Assembly (NCBI GenBank): GCA_964519835.1
Contig: CAZFLD010000022.1
Span: 1 to 59,988, forward strand
Source of the DNA: CAZFLD01 sp964519835
GTDB taxonomy: Bacteria > Spirochaetota > Spirochaetia > DSM-27196 > CAZFLD01
Direction: 5' to 3'
DNA: 59,988 nucleotides
Shown here: one piece after another, positions 8,548 through 16,215 of the stretch
Layout: every line of letters starts with the position of its first letter
Position numbering within the stretch: the stretch's first letter is position 1
Made by a program: the position numbers and the translations under genes
Notes under the pieces: model-generated
What the model saw: the letters and a program-made list of their open reading frames with translations, nothing else
Databases searched by the model: none
What the model was told of the DNA's origin: nothing

Positions 8548-9253
8548 GGGCCACGGCCCCCATTCCCACCGCCGCCGAAACGGAGACGTAGACCTGTGTC
8601 GCGTTTCCCGCGAGCACCCCGGCCAGCACCAAAAAGAGGGTGGCGGCAAAAACGACGTCCCGACGAACGACCGTTAGAAACACGGCCAGACCCGTCATAA
8701 GCGTCAGCGATACAACGGCCCAGGCGTGGTCGGCGGCGCCGAATCCCGTCCATCCGTAGACGTACAGGACCAACGACACGGTTAGTATCACCTGCGCGCA
8801 CGATAGAGCCAAAAAGGCGGACACGGGATAATCGACCAAAAACCGCTCGCGCCCGGCAAACACGCCGGTGGAAATCGCAAGGCGCAGGTACACGATGATC
8901 AAGAAAACCGGCACAATCAGAGCCGATATCAGCGAAAGGATGTACCAGCGGTAATAAACGCTCACGACGCGCAGGGCCTCCATCAAAAACGCGGCGCCGA
9001 AGAGCATGCCGCCTTGGTCCAAGACGTCCTCGTCCCGCCACTTCCAACTCGACTGATACACGGCAAATACCGGCACAACCAGGTAGAAGACCCACCATAG
9101 GATACGAGTGATCGGGGCGGGCTCGACCAAGTAGGCGAAGCCTTCCGTGGTTGCCGCGTAGCTTAGGCCGTTTAGCCGCAACGCCTCGCCCAGGACCGCC
9201 ACAGCCACCAGAACGGCCGCGCCAAACACGTTTATGGCTGCGTCGGGTCTCAT
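8501..9253 (-). CDS. Multi-spanning membrane protein of unknown function
   Basis: The 250 residues form about seven hydrophobic helices separated by short loops. Prominent features are 'ILWWVFYLVVPVFAVYQSSWKWRDED' and 'VVSVYYRWYILSLISALIVPVFLIIVYL'. I do not recognise the family. The start overlaps the stop of the upstream NadR-like gene by 4 bp, so the two are translationally coupled. That makes a role in nicotinamide nucleoside uptake (as PnuC has beside NadR elsewhere) tempting, but I do not see the PnuC tryptophan motif. The last 47 bp run antisense into the GH3 gene. Confidence 0.75.
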   Translation of the reverse strand: MRPDAAINVFGAAVLVAVAVLGEALRLNGLSYAATTEGFAYLVEPAPITRILWWVFYLVVPVFAVYQSSWKWRDEDVLDQGGMLFGAAFLMEALRVVSVYYRWYILSLISALIVPVFLIIVYLRLAISTGVFAGRERFLVDYPVSAFLALSCAQVILTVSLVLYVYGWTGFGAADHAWAVVSLTLMTGLAVFLTVVRRDVVFAATLFLVLAGVLAGNATQVYVSVSAAVGMGAVALTATILLVRDSRGGH

Positions 9254-10140
9254 ACCAGGAGCCTGTCCACCTCGGCGCAGCTGCGAAAGAACCGGTCCGA
9301 ATCACGACCGTCTACGTGGGTGATGTGGCGCCCCGTCACCCCCAACTCCTGATACAGGTGATTGGCGCCGTCGCTTTGGTGCAGGTCTCCGGAGAAGATA
9401 AGCAGGTCGTAGCGGCGGTGGCGGGCGTCGAGTCCGGGCCGTCCGTGTGGCTCGAAAAAGAGCTCGGGCCGCACGGCGCAAAAGACCAGGCGGTTACACT
9501 GCCGGACCAAGGCGTCTTCCGCCGCAAACTGCGCCTGCCGCATCAAGAGCTCGTCCTGGGACTCCGTGCCGACGGCTCCGTCGTAGTGCGCCTTGTAGTC
9601 CGAGACGTAGACCGTCTCGTAGTGGCTTGCGAGTCGGTGGAGCAGCGCCGGTGAGTTCTCTACATCGACAATTCCTACTCGCTTTGCGAAGTAGGGCCGT
9701 ACCGGCTCCGGAATATAGCGCCAGTAGGCAAGGGGTGACTCCCGCAAGACGGTACCGGAGACGGGAAACTGTTTTCGTTGGGTGTCGACGGGCACAAACG
9801 TCGCACCGATTAGTTCCGCAAGCTTCCAGCCGTACTCCTCAGAGGCAAACAAGTAGTCGATCTGATTGCCGGCGTAGCGTCTAAGCGCATCCGCCCACAC
9901 GCGTTGGTGGTTTGGGTGGTTTCGGCTCCCCTCGGGGTTTTGTTCGGTCATGTGCATCACACGCACGTTGGGGAACATCTCTTTCATCCACGCAAAGCGC
10001 CGCTCGCCGGAAATGGGATCGGTGGGCAGCGTGCAGACCAAGACCACCAACTCGTCCACGAGGGAGCGTCCAAAATCTATCAAATATTTGTGGCCGGCGT
10101 GAGGAGGCAAAAACCGACCGAGAATGGCCCCACGGGTCAT
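9250..10140 (-). CDS. NadR-like nicotinamide-nucleotide adenylyltransferase with a degenerate kinase domain
   Basis: The N-terminal ~165 residues are an NMN adenylyltransferase: 'LGRFLPPHAGHKYLI' with the nucleotidyl-transfer HxGH site, and 'FPVSGTVLRESP', the NadR form of the ISGTxxR motif. The C-terminal ~125 residues align by order and length with the ribosylnicotinamide kinase half of NadR ('YETVYVSDY', 'YDLLIFSGD'). Where the Walker A loop GxxxxGK[ST] should be, the sequence reads 'GIVDVENSPALL', with neither the glycine nor the lysine. I infer an active adenylyltransferase and a kinase half that cannot bind ATP in the usual way. The start at 10140 has no Shine-Dalgarno but a TAGACT box 6 nt upstream. 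Confidence 0.82.
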   Translation of the reverse strand: MTRGAILGRFLPPHAGHKYLIDFGRSLVDELVVLVCTLPTDPISGERRFAWMKEMFPNVRVMHMTEQNPEGSRNHPNHQRVWADALRRYAGNQIDYLFASEEYGWKLAELIGATFVPVDTQRKQFPVSGTVLRESPLAYWRYIPEPVRPYFAKRVGIVDVENSPALLHRLASHYETVYVSDYKAHYDGAVGTESQDELLMRQAQFAAEDALVRQCNRLVFCAVRPELFFEPHGRPGLDARHRRYDLLIFSGDLHQSDGANHLYQELGVTGRHITHVDGRDSDRFFRSCAEVDRLLV

Positions 10141-10146
10141 CGAGTT

Positions 10147-10174
10147 AGTCTATCGAAACGGGACTTTGAGTGAA
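10147..10174 (-). promoter_or_regulatory. Predicted leaderless promoter of the nadR-like gene
   Basis: On the minus strand, TTCACT (10169-10174), a 16-nt spacer and TAGACT (10147-10152) lie 6 nt before the ATG at 10140. The -35 box overlaps that of the divergent ROK promoter (10166-10171), so both cannot be bound by RNA polymerase at once. The two -10 hexamers are identical and symmetrically placed in the 59-bp gap. Confidence 0.4.
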
Positions 10175-10193
10175 AGCCCAAAACCAATAGACT
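10166..10193 (+). promoter_or_regulatory. Predicted leaderless promoter of the ROK-ppx-ppk operon
   Basis: TTGAGT (10166-10171), a 16-nt spacer and TAGACT (10188-10193) end 6 nt before the ATG at 10200. There is no Shine-Dalgarno sequence between the -10 box and the start codon. Confidence 0.45.
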
Positions 10194-10199
10194 GTAATC

Positions 10200-11171
10200 A
10201 TGAGCAACTCACTCTTGGTCGCCATAGACCTGGGCGGAACAAAAATGCTGGCCACCGTTCTGGATACATCGCTCAACGAAGTGGCGTCGAAGAAAAACAA
10301 GACCCCGATCGGCGGCAGCCAAGAGGATGTGTACAAAGCGATTTTGGACACGGTCAACTCCGCATGCGAGAAGGCGGACACAAAGCCACAGGATACCGCC
10401 GGCGTCGCGGTTGCGGTTCCGGGACCCGTGGACATCGATAACGGGATCGTCCTTACAACGCCGAACATGGCGCTCGAAAATCTGCCGCTCCGCGACAGGC
10501 TTGCCGAGGACCTCGGCGTACGTGTCCTGCTCGAAAACGACGTTAGCGCGGGAACATACGGCGAGTACTATGCCGGCGCAGCCAAAGGCTATAACCACGT
10601 CGTGGGCCTTTTTCCGGGCACGGGCGTAGGAGGGGGCCTTGTGCTCGACGGTCGGCTATACCGCGGTCGTCGCGGCGGAGCCGGCGAGCTCGGCCACATC
10701 ATCGTGCAGTACGCCGGTCCACGATGCGGCTGCGGTCAATACGGCTGCCTGGAGGCCGTCGCGTCAAAAACGGCCATCGCCAAGGAGCTGGTGGCCTTGG
10801 CCGACGCCGGCGGCGCGCCCACCGTCTTTAAAGAGGCAGGCACGTCAATTGCAGCAATCAAGAGCAGCGTGATTGAAAAGGCCCTCGACGCCGGAGAAAA
10901 ACCCGTGATCGAAGTGGTACGGCGCGCCGGGCACTTCCTCGGAGTGGGGATGGCGGCGTTTGTGAATATTTTCAACCCCGAGCTTATTGTTGTCGGCGGG
11001 GGGCTAGTTGAAAAGCTGGGCCGGCGTATCTACCTTGACGCTGCGGTTACCTCAATGAAGGACCACGCGATGGCACATTTGGTCGCGGACGTAGAGGTCA
11101 AGGAGGCAGCGCTCGGCGACGACGCGGTGGTTCTGGGGGCGGCCGCCCTCCTTCTGACGGAAGGCGAATAG
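10200..11171 (+). CDS. ROK family sugar kinase (glucokinase-like)
   Basis: The 323-residue cytoplasmic kinase shows the phosphate-binding 'DLGGTK', 'AVPGPVD' and 'FPGTGVGGG', the catalytic-Asp region 'LLENDVSAG', and the ROK zinc motif 'GELGHII...CGCGQYGCLE'. The family phosphorylates glucose, N-acetylglucosamine, N-acetylmannosamine or related sugars, and this sequence does not settle which. It is the first gene of a tight operon with exopolyphosphatase (1-nt gap) and polyphosphate kinase. Since polyphosphate-dependent glucokinases are ROK proteins, polyphosphate as phosphate donor is possible. That is inference from position only. Confidence 0.9.
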   Translation: MSNSLLVAIDLGGTKMLATVLDTSLNEVASKKNKTPIGGSQEDVYKAILDTVNSACEKADTKPQDTAGVAVAVPGPVDIDNGIVLTTPNMALENLPLRDRLAEDLGVRVLLENDVSAGTYGEYYAGAAKGYNHVVGLFPGTGVGGGLVLDGRLYRGRRGGAGELGHIIVQYAGPRCGCGQYGCLEAVASKTAIAKELVALADAGGAPTVFKEAGTSIAAIKSSVIEKALDAGEKPVIEVVRRAGHFLGVGMAAFVNIFNPELIVVGGGLVEKLGRRIYLDAAVTSMKDHAMAHLVADVEVKEAALGDDAVVLGAAALLLTEGE

Positions 11172-11172
11172 G

Positions 11173-12735
11173 GTGAGTAAGACTACGGACTCTACCGACC
11201 AAGGCAATCACCGGCTGGTAGCCGTCATCGACATCGGGGCGTCTGCAATCCGTATTGTTGTTGCCGAGATCGGCTCGGACGGCGAGTGGCGCCGTCTCGA
11301 CCGCGCGGCCCGGCCCGTCTTCCTTGGTCGCGACGTTTTTTTGACCGGGTTTATCGGCCGCGAGAGTCTCCTGCAGGCGGTCCGCATCCTTCGAGGATAC
11401 CGGGAGATGCTCGACGGGTGGAAGATCGATGACAAAGACGTCCGCGTAATCGCCACCAGTGCCATTCGCGAAGCAAAAAACCGAGACATATTCCTTGACC
11501 GCGTTCGCATCCAAACGGGATTACATGTCAACGTTGTAGAGGGCATCGAGGAGAATCACCTCACGTACATGGCCGTTCAGCACGCCATTGGCTCGATGCG
11601 ACCGCAATTTGCTCGCTCGAGCGCGATTATCCTCGAGGTCGGTGGGGGAACCACCGAGTTGATGCTCCTTCGCCGTGGGAAGATGGCGGCGGCCCACTCA
11701 CTTCGGTTGGGTACGATTCGTTTAGAGCAGCAGGTCAACCCAAGCTGGGAATCATCCTCCCGGATAGAGGAGTACCTGCGCGAAAACATTCGCGTAACCA
11801 AAGAGATGCTCGATGCCGAGCTCGAGCTGGACAAAGTTCGATACTACGTGGCCGTTGGCGGCGATGCGCGACTCGCCGCCAACAACGTGGGACGACAGGA
11901 GGAGGAGCACTTTCGGGTAATCGAGCGGAGCGAATTCAACGAGTTTGTGAAGCGGCTACAACGACTTACGGTGGACGAGATAGTTCGCGATTTGGGAGTG
12001 ACCTACAATGAGGCCGAGGGGCTGGTGCCGGCGCTTCTGGTCTACAAGGTTTTTCTTGATGCCACCTCTGCCGACCAGCTTATTGTGCCCGATGTTTCCA
12101 TTCGCGAGGGCGTGCTTCTCGGCTTGGCCGACGCGGGAACCGCACGACTCGAGGAGCAATTCTACAATCAGGTCGTCGCTTCCGCGCACAGTATCGGAAA
12201 GAAATTCCACTACGATGAGACCCATGCACGCCACGTGACAATGCTCGCCCTCTCGCTCTTTGATCAGCTGCAGGACGAGCACGGTTTGGACAGCAAACAG
12301 CGAATCCTGTTTGAGGTTGCGTGTCTGCTCCACGACATCGGCACGTTTGTTCGCACAAGCGGACACCATAAGCACGGCCAGTACATCATTCAAAATTCGG
12401 AAATCTTCGGCTTGAGCAACGACGATTTGAAGATTGTGTCGAACGTGGTGCGCTACCACCGGAAGGCGGCTCCGATGCCGTCGCACGGAGCCTATACCAG
12501 CCTCCGCAGAGATCAGCGTATGGCGGTCCTCAAGCTGTCCGCCATCCTGCGCATCGCCGACGCCTTGGATCGGGGGCACATGCAGCGAGTCTCGTCAGTC
12601 CGCGTGGAACACCGGGAGGACGAGGTGCTTATCCACTGCGAAAGGACCGGCGACATTTCCGTAGAGAAATATGGAATGGCGCTCAAAGGTCAAATGTTCG
12701 AAGAAGTTTTCGGATATCGCGTGCTGGTCATCTAG
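11173..12735 (+). CDS. ppx: Ppx/GppA-type exopolyphosphatase with HD domain
   Basis: The 520-residue protein starts at GTG 11173, one base after the ROK stop. Residues ~15-310 are a Ppx/GppA actin-like fold: 'AVIDIGASAIRI', 'ATSAIREAKN', 'EVGGGTTEL' and 'AVGGDARL'. Residues ~335-490 form an HD domain: 'HARHVTML', 'CLLHDIGTFV', 'HHKHGQYII', and 'RIADALDRGH'. Family members cut terminal phosphate from polyphosphate or hydrolyse pppGpp. Pairing with ppk supports polyphosphate turnover. In 'DIGASAIRI' the usual 'DlGSNS' Ser/Asn pair is Ala/Ser, a small departure from consensus. Confidence 0.9.
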   Translation: MSKTTDSTDQGNHRLVAVIDIGASAIRIVVAEIGSDGEWRRLDRAARPVFLGRDVFLTGFIGRESLLQAVRILRGYREMLDGWKIDDKDVRVIATSAIREAKNRDIFLDRVRIQTGLHVNVVEGIEENHLTYMAVQHAIGSMRPQFARSSAIILEVGGGTTELMLLRRGKMAAAHSLRLGTIRLEQQVNPSWESSSRIEEYLRENIRVTKEMLDAELELDKVRYYVAVGGDARLAANNVGRQEEEHFRVIERSEFNEFVKRLQRLTVDEIVRDLGVTYNEAEGLVPALLVYKVFLDATSADQLIVPDVSIREGVLLGLADAGTARLEEQFYNQVVASAHSIGKKFHYDETHARHVTMLALSLFDQLQDEHGLDSKQRILFEVACLLHDIGTFVRTSGHHKHGQYIIQNSEIFGLSNDDLKIVSNVVRYHRKAAPMPSHGAYTSLRRDQRMAVLKLSAILRIADALDRGHMQRVSSVRVEHREDEVLIHCERTGDISVEKYGMALKGQMFEEVFGYRVLVI

Positions 12736-12747
12736 AGGAGTTTTGGT

Positions 12748-14931
12748 ATGTCGCAGAAACCGGCGGGACAGTTTCGGTCCACAATCGATTCGCGATTAAA
12801 AAAGGGGGACTCCGTTTTTTTTAATCGCGACTTGAGCGCACTCGAGTTCAACGCACGAGTTCTGTCCGAGGGCCTAAATCCGGGCAATCCATTACTCGAG
12901 CGGCTCAAATTTTGCTGTATCGTGGCCTCGAATCTGGACGAGTTTTTTATGGTGCGCATGGCCTCACTCAAGCGCCAAGCACGGACCGTGAGTTACACGC
13001 CCTGTCCGTCGGGCCTCTCCGTCCCCGAACAGATCGAACGCTGCGGCAAGCGGGTGCGTGAGCTTGTTGAGGCGAAGTACGATGCACTGAACAACGAGAT
13101 TTTTCCCGGTCTCGCGGAACAAGGCTTGGTCCTGCGTACTCCGGAAACGTACTCCGCCATGCAATCCCAATTCCTGCGATCCCGGTTTCTCGGCGACATC
13201 TTCCCAACCTTGACGCCGCTTCGAATCGGCGGCGACACCGGTCTTCCCTTTTCCGGCAACCTGAGCTTGTTTGCGGCATTTCGTCTGCGAAACGAAAGCG
13301 AGAAAAGCTCGCCCTACGAGCGCGAAGACGAGGACACCATCGCGGTGGTTCAGATGCCTCACGGGTTGGACCGGATTATCTATCTGCCGGATTCGAACAA
13401 CAAGACCGAGTTTGCCCTTTTGGAGCACGTCGTTCTCGAATACGCCCGCGATCTGTTTCCCGGCTACGACGTAACTGAAAAGTGCCTGTTCCGGATCACG
13501 CGCGACGCGGACCTCGGCGTGGACGAGGAACGTGACGAAAACTTTGTGCAGGCAATGGAGCAGATCGTCGAGGCACGACGGACCAGCGCCGCCGTTCGCC
13601 TTGCCTTAGGACCAGGAGGCGAAAGGCTCGCGGAGGTTTTGCGACAAAAACTCGAGCTCGAGCACAACGACGTATATTTCAAGCCCGACCCCTTGGACAT
13701 CGGTAGCCTTGTGGAGCTTGTTGGCACTCCGAGTTTCGACCACCTGCGCGATGAACGGTGGCCTGCGATCGACAGCCCGGCCGTTCCCAAGGAGGAGCCG
13801 ATCTGGGAGACGGTCAAGAGCGGCGACGTATTGCTCCACCATCCCTACGAGTCCTTCGCACCTGTGGTGGGCATGGTCAAAGACGCATCGGAGGATCCCG
13901 ACGTCCTCGCCGTAAAAATGACGCTGTACCGAACCAGCGGGGACTCACCCATTATTAGTGCCCTGGAAACGGCAGCCAAAAACGGCAAGCAGGTGACGGT
14001 GTTGGTGGAGCTCAAAGCCCGTTTCGACGAGGAGCAGAACATCGGCTGGGCCTCGCGCCTCGAGGACGCGGGCGTGATTGTCGTCTATGGAATTGCTCGA
14101 TTAAAAGTCCACTCCAAAGCGCTCTTGATAGTTCGTCGTGAGGAGCGGGGCATTCGGCGCTACCTGCACCTCGGCACCGGCAACTACAACGACAAGACGG
14201 CCAAGTTGTACACCGACTACGGGCTTATCACGGCCCGAGAAGACCTGACGTACGAGGCCGGACTCTTTTTTAATGCCATAACCGGCTACTCGGCGATTCC
14301 GGCCCTTAAGAAGCTTGTTATGGCGCCGTCCGCCCTCAAGTCGCGGCTCCTTCAGTTAATTGAACGGGAAGCAATGAAGTCGAGTCCCGACAGTCCCGGC
14401 CGCATCAGGGCAAAAATGAACAGCCTCTCCCATCCCGACGTGATCGAGGCCTTGTACAAGGCTTCTCAGGCCGGGGTGAAGATCGAGCTAAACGTGCGTG
14501 GCATTTGTATGTTGATTCCCGGCGTGCCGGGGCTCAGCACAAACATCACCGTAGTAAGTATCGTCGGCCGCTACCTCGAACACGCCCGGCTATTCTTTTT
14601 TGCCAACGGCGGCGCCGACGAGACCTACTGCGCGAGCGCCGACTGGATGCCGCGGAATCTCGAGCGACGTGTGGAGCTGATGTTTCCGGTAGAAGACAAA
14701 CGCCTCAAGAAACGGCTTATCAAAAGCCTGGACACCTACTTTGCCGACACAACCAATGCCCACAAGCTCGAGCCCGACGGCAGCTACACACGCATCCCGG
14801 CCAAGTCCCGTACCAAAGCCTTCTCGAGTCAACGCGTGTTCTACGAAATGGCCAAGAAGCGCGCGGAAACGGACACGATGGAGTCGCGGAAGGTATTTAA
14901 CGTGCGCCGAAAACCCCCCGGGGAGGCGTAG
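12748..14931 (+). CDS. ppk: Polyphosphate kinase 1
   Basis: The 727-residue enzyme makes polyphosphate from ATP at the membrane. All four PPK1 domains are visible: N-terminal 'FFNRDLSALEFNARVL', 'SNLDEFFMVRMASLKRQ', the middle domain, and the two phospholipase-D-like catalytic domains. His455 in 'LKVHSK' matches the autophosphorylated His, and His612 in 'LEHARLFFF' the second catalytic His. 'HLGTGNYNDKTAKLYTD' is present. An AGAGGAG Shine-Dalgarno sits in the 12-nt gap after ppx. Length is typical. Synthesis and degradation of polyphosphate are thus co-transcribed. Confidence 0.97.
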   Translation: MSQKPAGQFRSTIDSRLKKGDSVFFNRDLSALEFNARVLSEGLNPGNPLLERLKFCCIVASNLDEFFMVRMASLKRQARTVSYTPCPSGLSVPEQIERCGKRVRELVEAKYDALNNEIFPGLAEQGLVLRTPETYSAMQSQFLRSRFLGDIFPTLTPLRIGGDTGLPFSGNLSLFAAFRLRNESEKSSPYEREDEDTIAVVQMPHGLDRIIYLPDSNNKTEFALLEHVVLEYARDLFPGYDVTEKCLFRITRDADLGVDEERDENFVQAMEQIVEARRTSAAVRLALGPGGERLAEVLRQKLELEHNDVYFKPDPLDIGSLVELVGTPSFDHLRDERWPAIDSPAVPKEEPIWETVKSGDVLLHHPYESFAPVVGMVKDASEDPDVLAVKMTLYRTSGDSPIISALETAAKNGKQVTVLVELKARFDEEQNIGWASRLEDAGVIVVYGIARLKVHSKALLIVRREERGIRRYLHLGTGNYNDKTAKLYTDYGLITAREDLTYEAGLFFNAITGYSAIPALKKLVMAPSALKSRLLQLIEREAMKSSPDSPGRIRAKMNSLSHPDVIEALYKASQAGVKIELNVRGICMLIPGVPGLSTNITVVSIVGRYLEHARLFFFANGGADETYCASADWMPRNLERRVELMFPVEDKRLKKRLIKSLDTYFADTTNAHKLEPDGSYTRIPAKSRTKAFSSQRVFYEMAKKRAETDTMESRKVFNVRRKPPGEA

Positions 14932-14991
14932 GAACCTGCCGCTGATCAATCGAGCGCTATCCAACCGGCGCATGGATCGAGGCGAATGGAT

Positions 14992-15019
14992 CGAGCCATG
15001 CCGTAATGCTATGGGCTCG
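14992..15019. terminator. Possible hairpin between convergent ppk and polyprenyl synthase genes
   Basis: CGAGCCAT (14992-14999) and ATGGGCTCG (15011-15019) pair with one bulge around an 11-nt loop, in the 98-bp gap between two gene ends. No clean T-run follows on either strand, so factor-independent termination is only a guess. Confidence 0.25.
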
Positions 15020-15029
15020 CGGGGCGTGT

Positions 15030-16127
15030 TTAGTAATCTCGGTTGAGGAGTTTTTCCGTGACGGCTTCGAGGGTCGAACGGGCCGACCCCGCCGGTAGGC
15101 GTGCGATTTCGCGCCGCGCGCGATTGGTGTAATAACCGGCCCACGTTGCCGCCTTAGTAAATCCGTTGTAGTGGTCGATAAGAGCCATGGCCTGTTTGGT
15201 GTTGCCGTCGTAGTCCGCGATCAGACCACGAAGGCTCGCGACCTCGGCCGTAGTCACGCCGGGTGAGACGATGGAGCCGCCTATTTGCGACCGTAACGGG
15301 GTTGCCCGCGGCGGTTCCTGTCGCCGCCGAGCGGCGGCCGCCGGTGAATGGGAGCGCTCCGCTCGGAGCGCCAAGATCACCGGTAGCGTCACAACGCCCG
15401 CCGCCAGATCGGTCCCCACGGGCTTCCCGAGCGCCGATTGTGAGCTCCGGAAGTCCAGAATGTCGTCCATAATCTGGAAGCCCATGCCGATGTTGTACCC
15501 CGCGCGCCGGAGTGGGGCGACAATACCTTCCTTCCCTCCTGCCTCCGCGGCGCCGACGTGAAAACACGCCGAAAAAAGAAGCGCCGTCTTGGCGATAATC
15601 CGTCTGAGGTAGTCACGAACGCTCAGGCGATCGAGGTCGTAGGTCTCCGCCTGGGCAATCTCGCCGGTCAAGATGCGAGAGACACCGCCCGCGATAAGAC
15701 GCGCGTTTTCCATTGTCGTATCCTGCACCACAAGCGAAAAACAGCGACTGAAAAGGATGTCTCCCATCAATACCGCGTTCCGCACGCCGTGGCTCTTGTG
15801 CAGCGTTGCTTCGCCCCTGCGTGTATCGGCATCGTCGATCACGTCGTCGTGGATGAGAGTGGCGATGTGCAGCATCTCCATCGCGGCGGCGATCCGGTAA
15901 AACTTTGTCGGGATCTTATACTTCTTGCGGCGACGGCCGGACTCGAGCTGCGCTCGCGCGGCAAGAACAACAAAGGCCGGGCGCAGCATCTTGCCCGGTC
16001 GGAGCACGTAGTCGGTGAGGGCACCCGCGACGGTTGTGTTTGTAGATTGGACCGCATCGAGAATGACCCGACGCACCTGGGCCAGGTCATCATAGACACG
16101 GGGAAACTCGGACCAAAACGAACTCAT
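15030..16127 (-). CDS. Trans-polyprenyl diphosphate synthase
   Basis: The 365-residue enzyme elongates allylic diphosphates with IPP to the side chain of a quinone or similar lipid. Both Asp-rich motifs are clear: 'LIHDDVIDDADTRRG' and 'GMGFQIMDDILDF', with 'GKMLRPAFVVLAARA' upstream. I start at ATG 16127, preceded by GGGGGTGAT, instead of an upstream in-frame start, because the fold begins there. An Arg/Pro/Ala-rich stretch of ~25 residues (about 258-283) is inserted after 'TLPVILALR', where the family has a short loop. It lies just downstream of the NDH-2 gene on the same strand, which suggests menaquinone supply. Confidence 0.88.
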   Translation of the reverse strand: MSSFWSEFPRVYDDLAQVRRVILDAVQSTNTTVAGALTDYVLRPGKMLRPAFVVLAARAQLESGRRRKKYKIPTKFYRIAAAMEMLHIATLIHDDVIDDADTRRGEATLHKSHGVRNAVLMGDILFSRCFSLVVQDTTMENARLIAGGVSRILTGEIAQAETYDLDRLSVRDYLRRIIAKTALLFSACFHVGAAEAGGKEGIVAPLRRAGYNIGMGFQIMDDILDFRSSQSALGKPVGTDLAAGVVTLPVILALRAERSHSPAAAARRRQEPPRATPLRSQIGGSIVSPGVTTAEVASLRGLIADYDGNTKQAMALIDHYNGFTKAATWAGYYTNRARREIARLPAGSARSTLEAVTEKLLNRDY

Positions 16128-16215
16128 ATCACCCCCGGACCCGCCGCCACACACGTCCGGGGGCGTCGTGTCACGGTGGGTGGGTTGGCCGGCCGCAGCC
16201 GGCATCTAGCATTCG

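Noticed and set aside
8501..9253. PnuC nicotinamide riboside transporter
   Set aside because: Gene position beside NadR is suggestive, but the helix pattern and tryptophan motif of PnuC are not evident.
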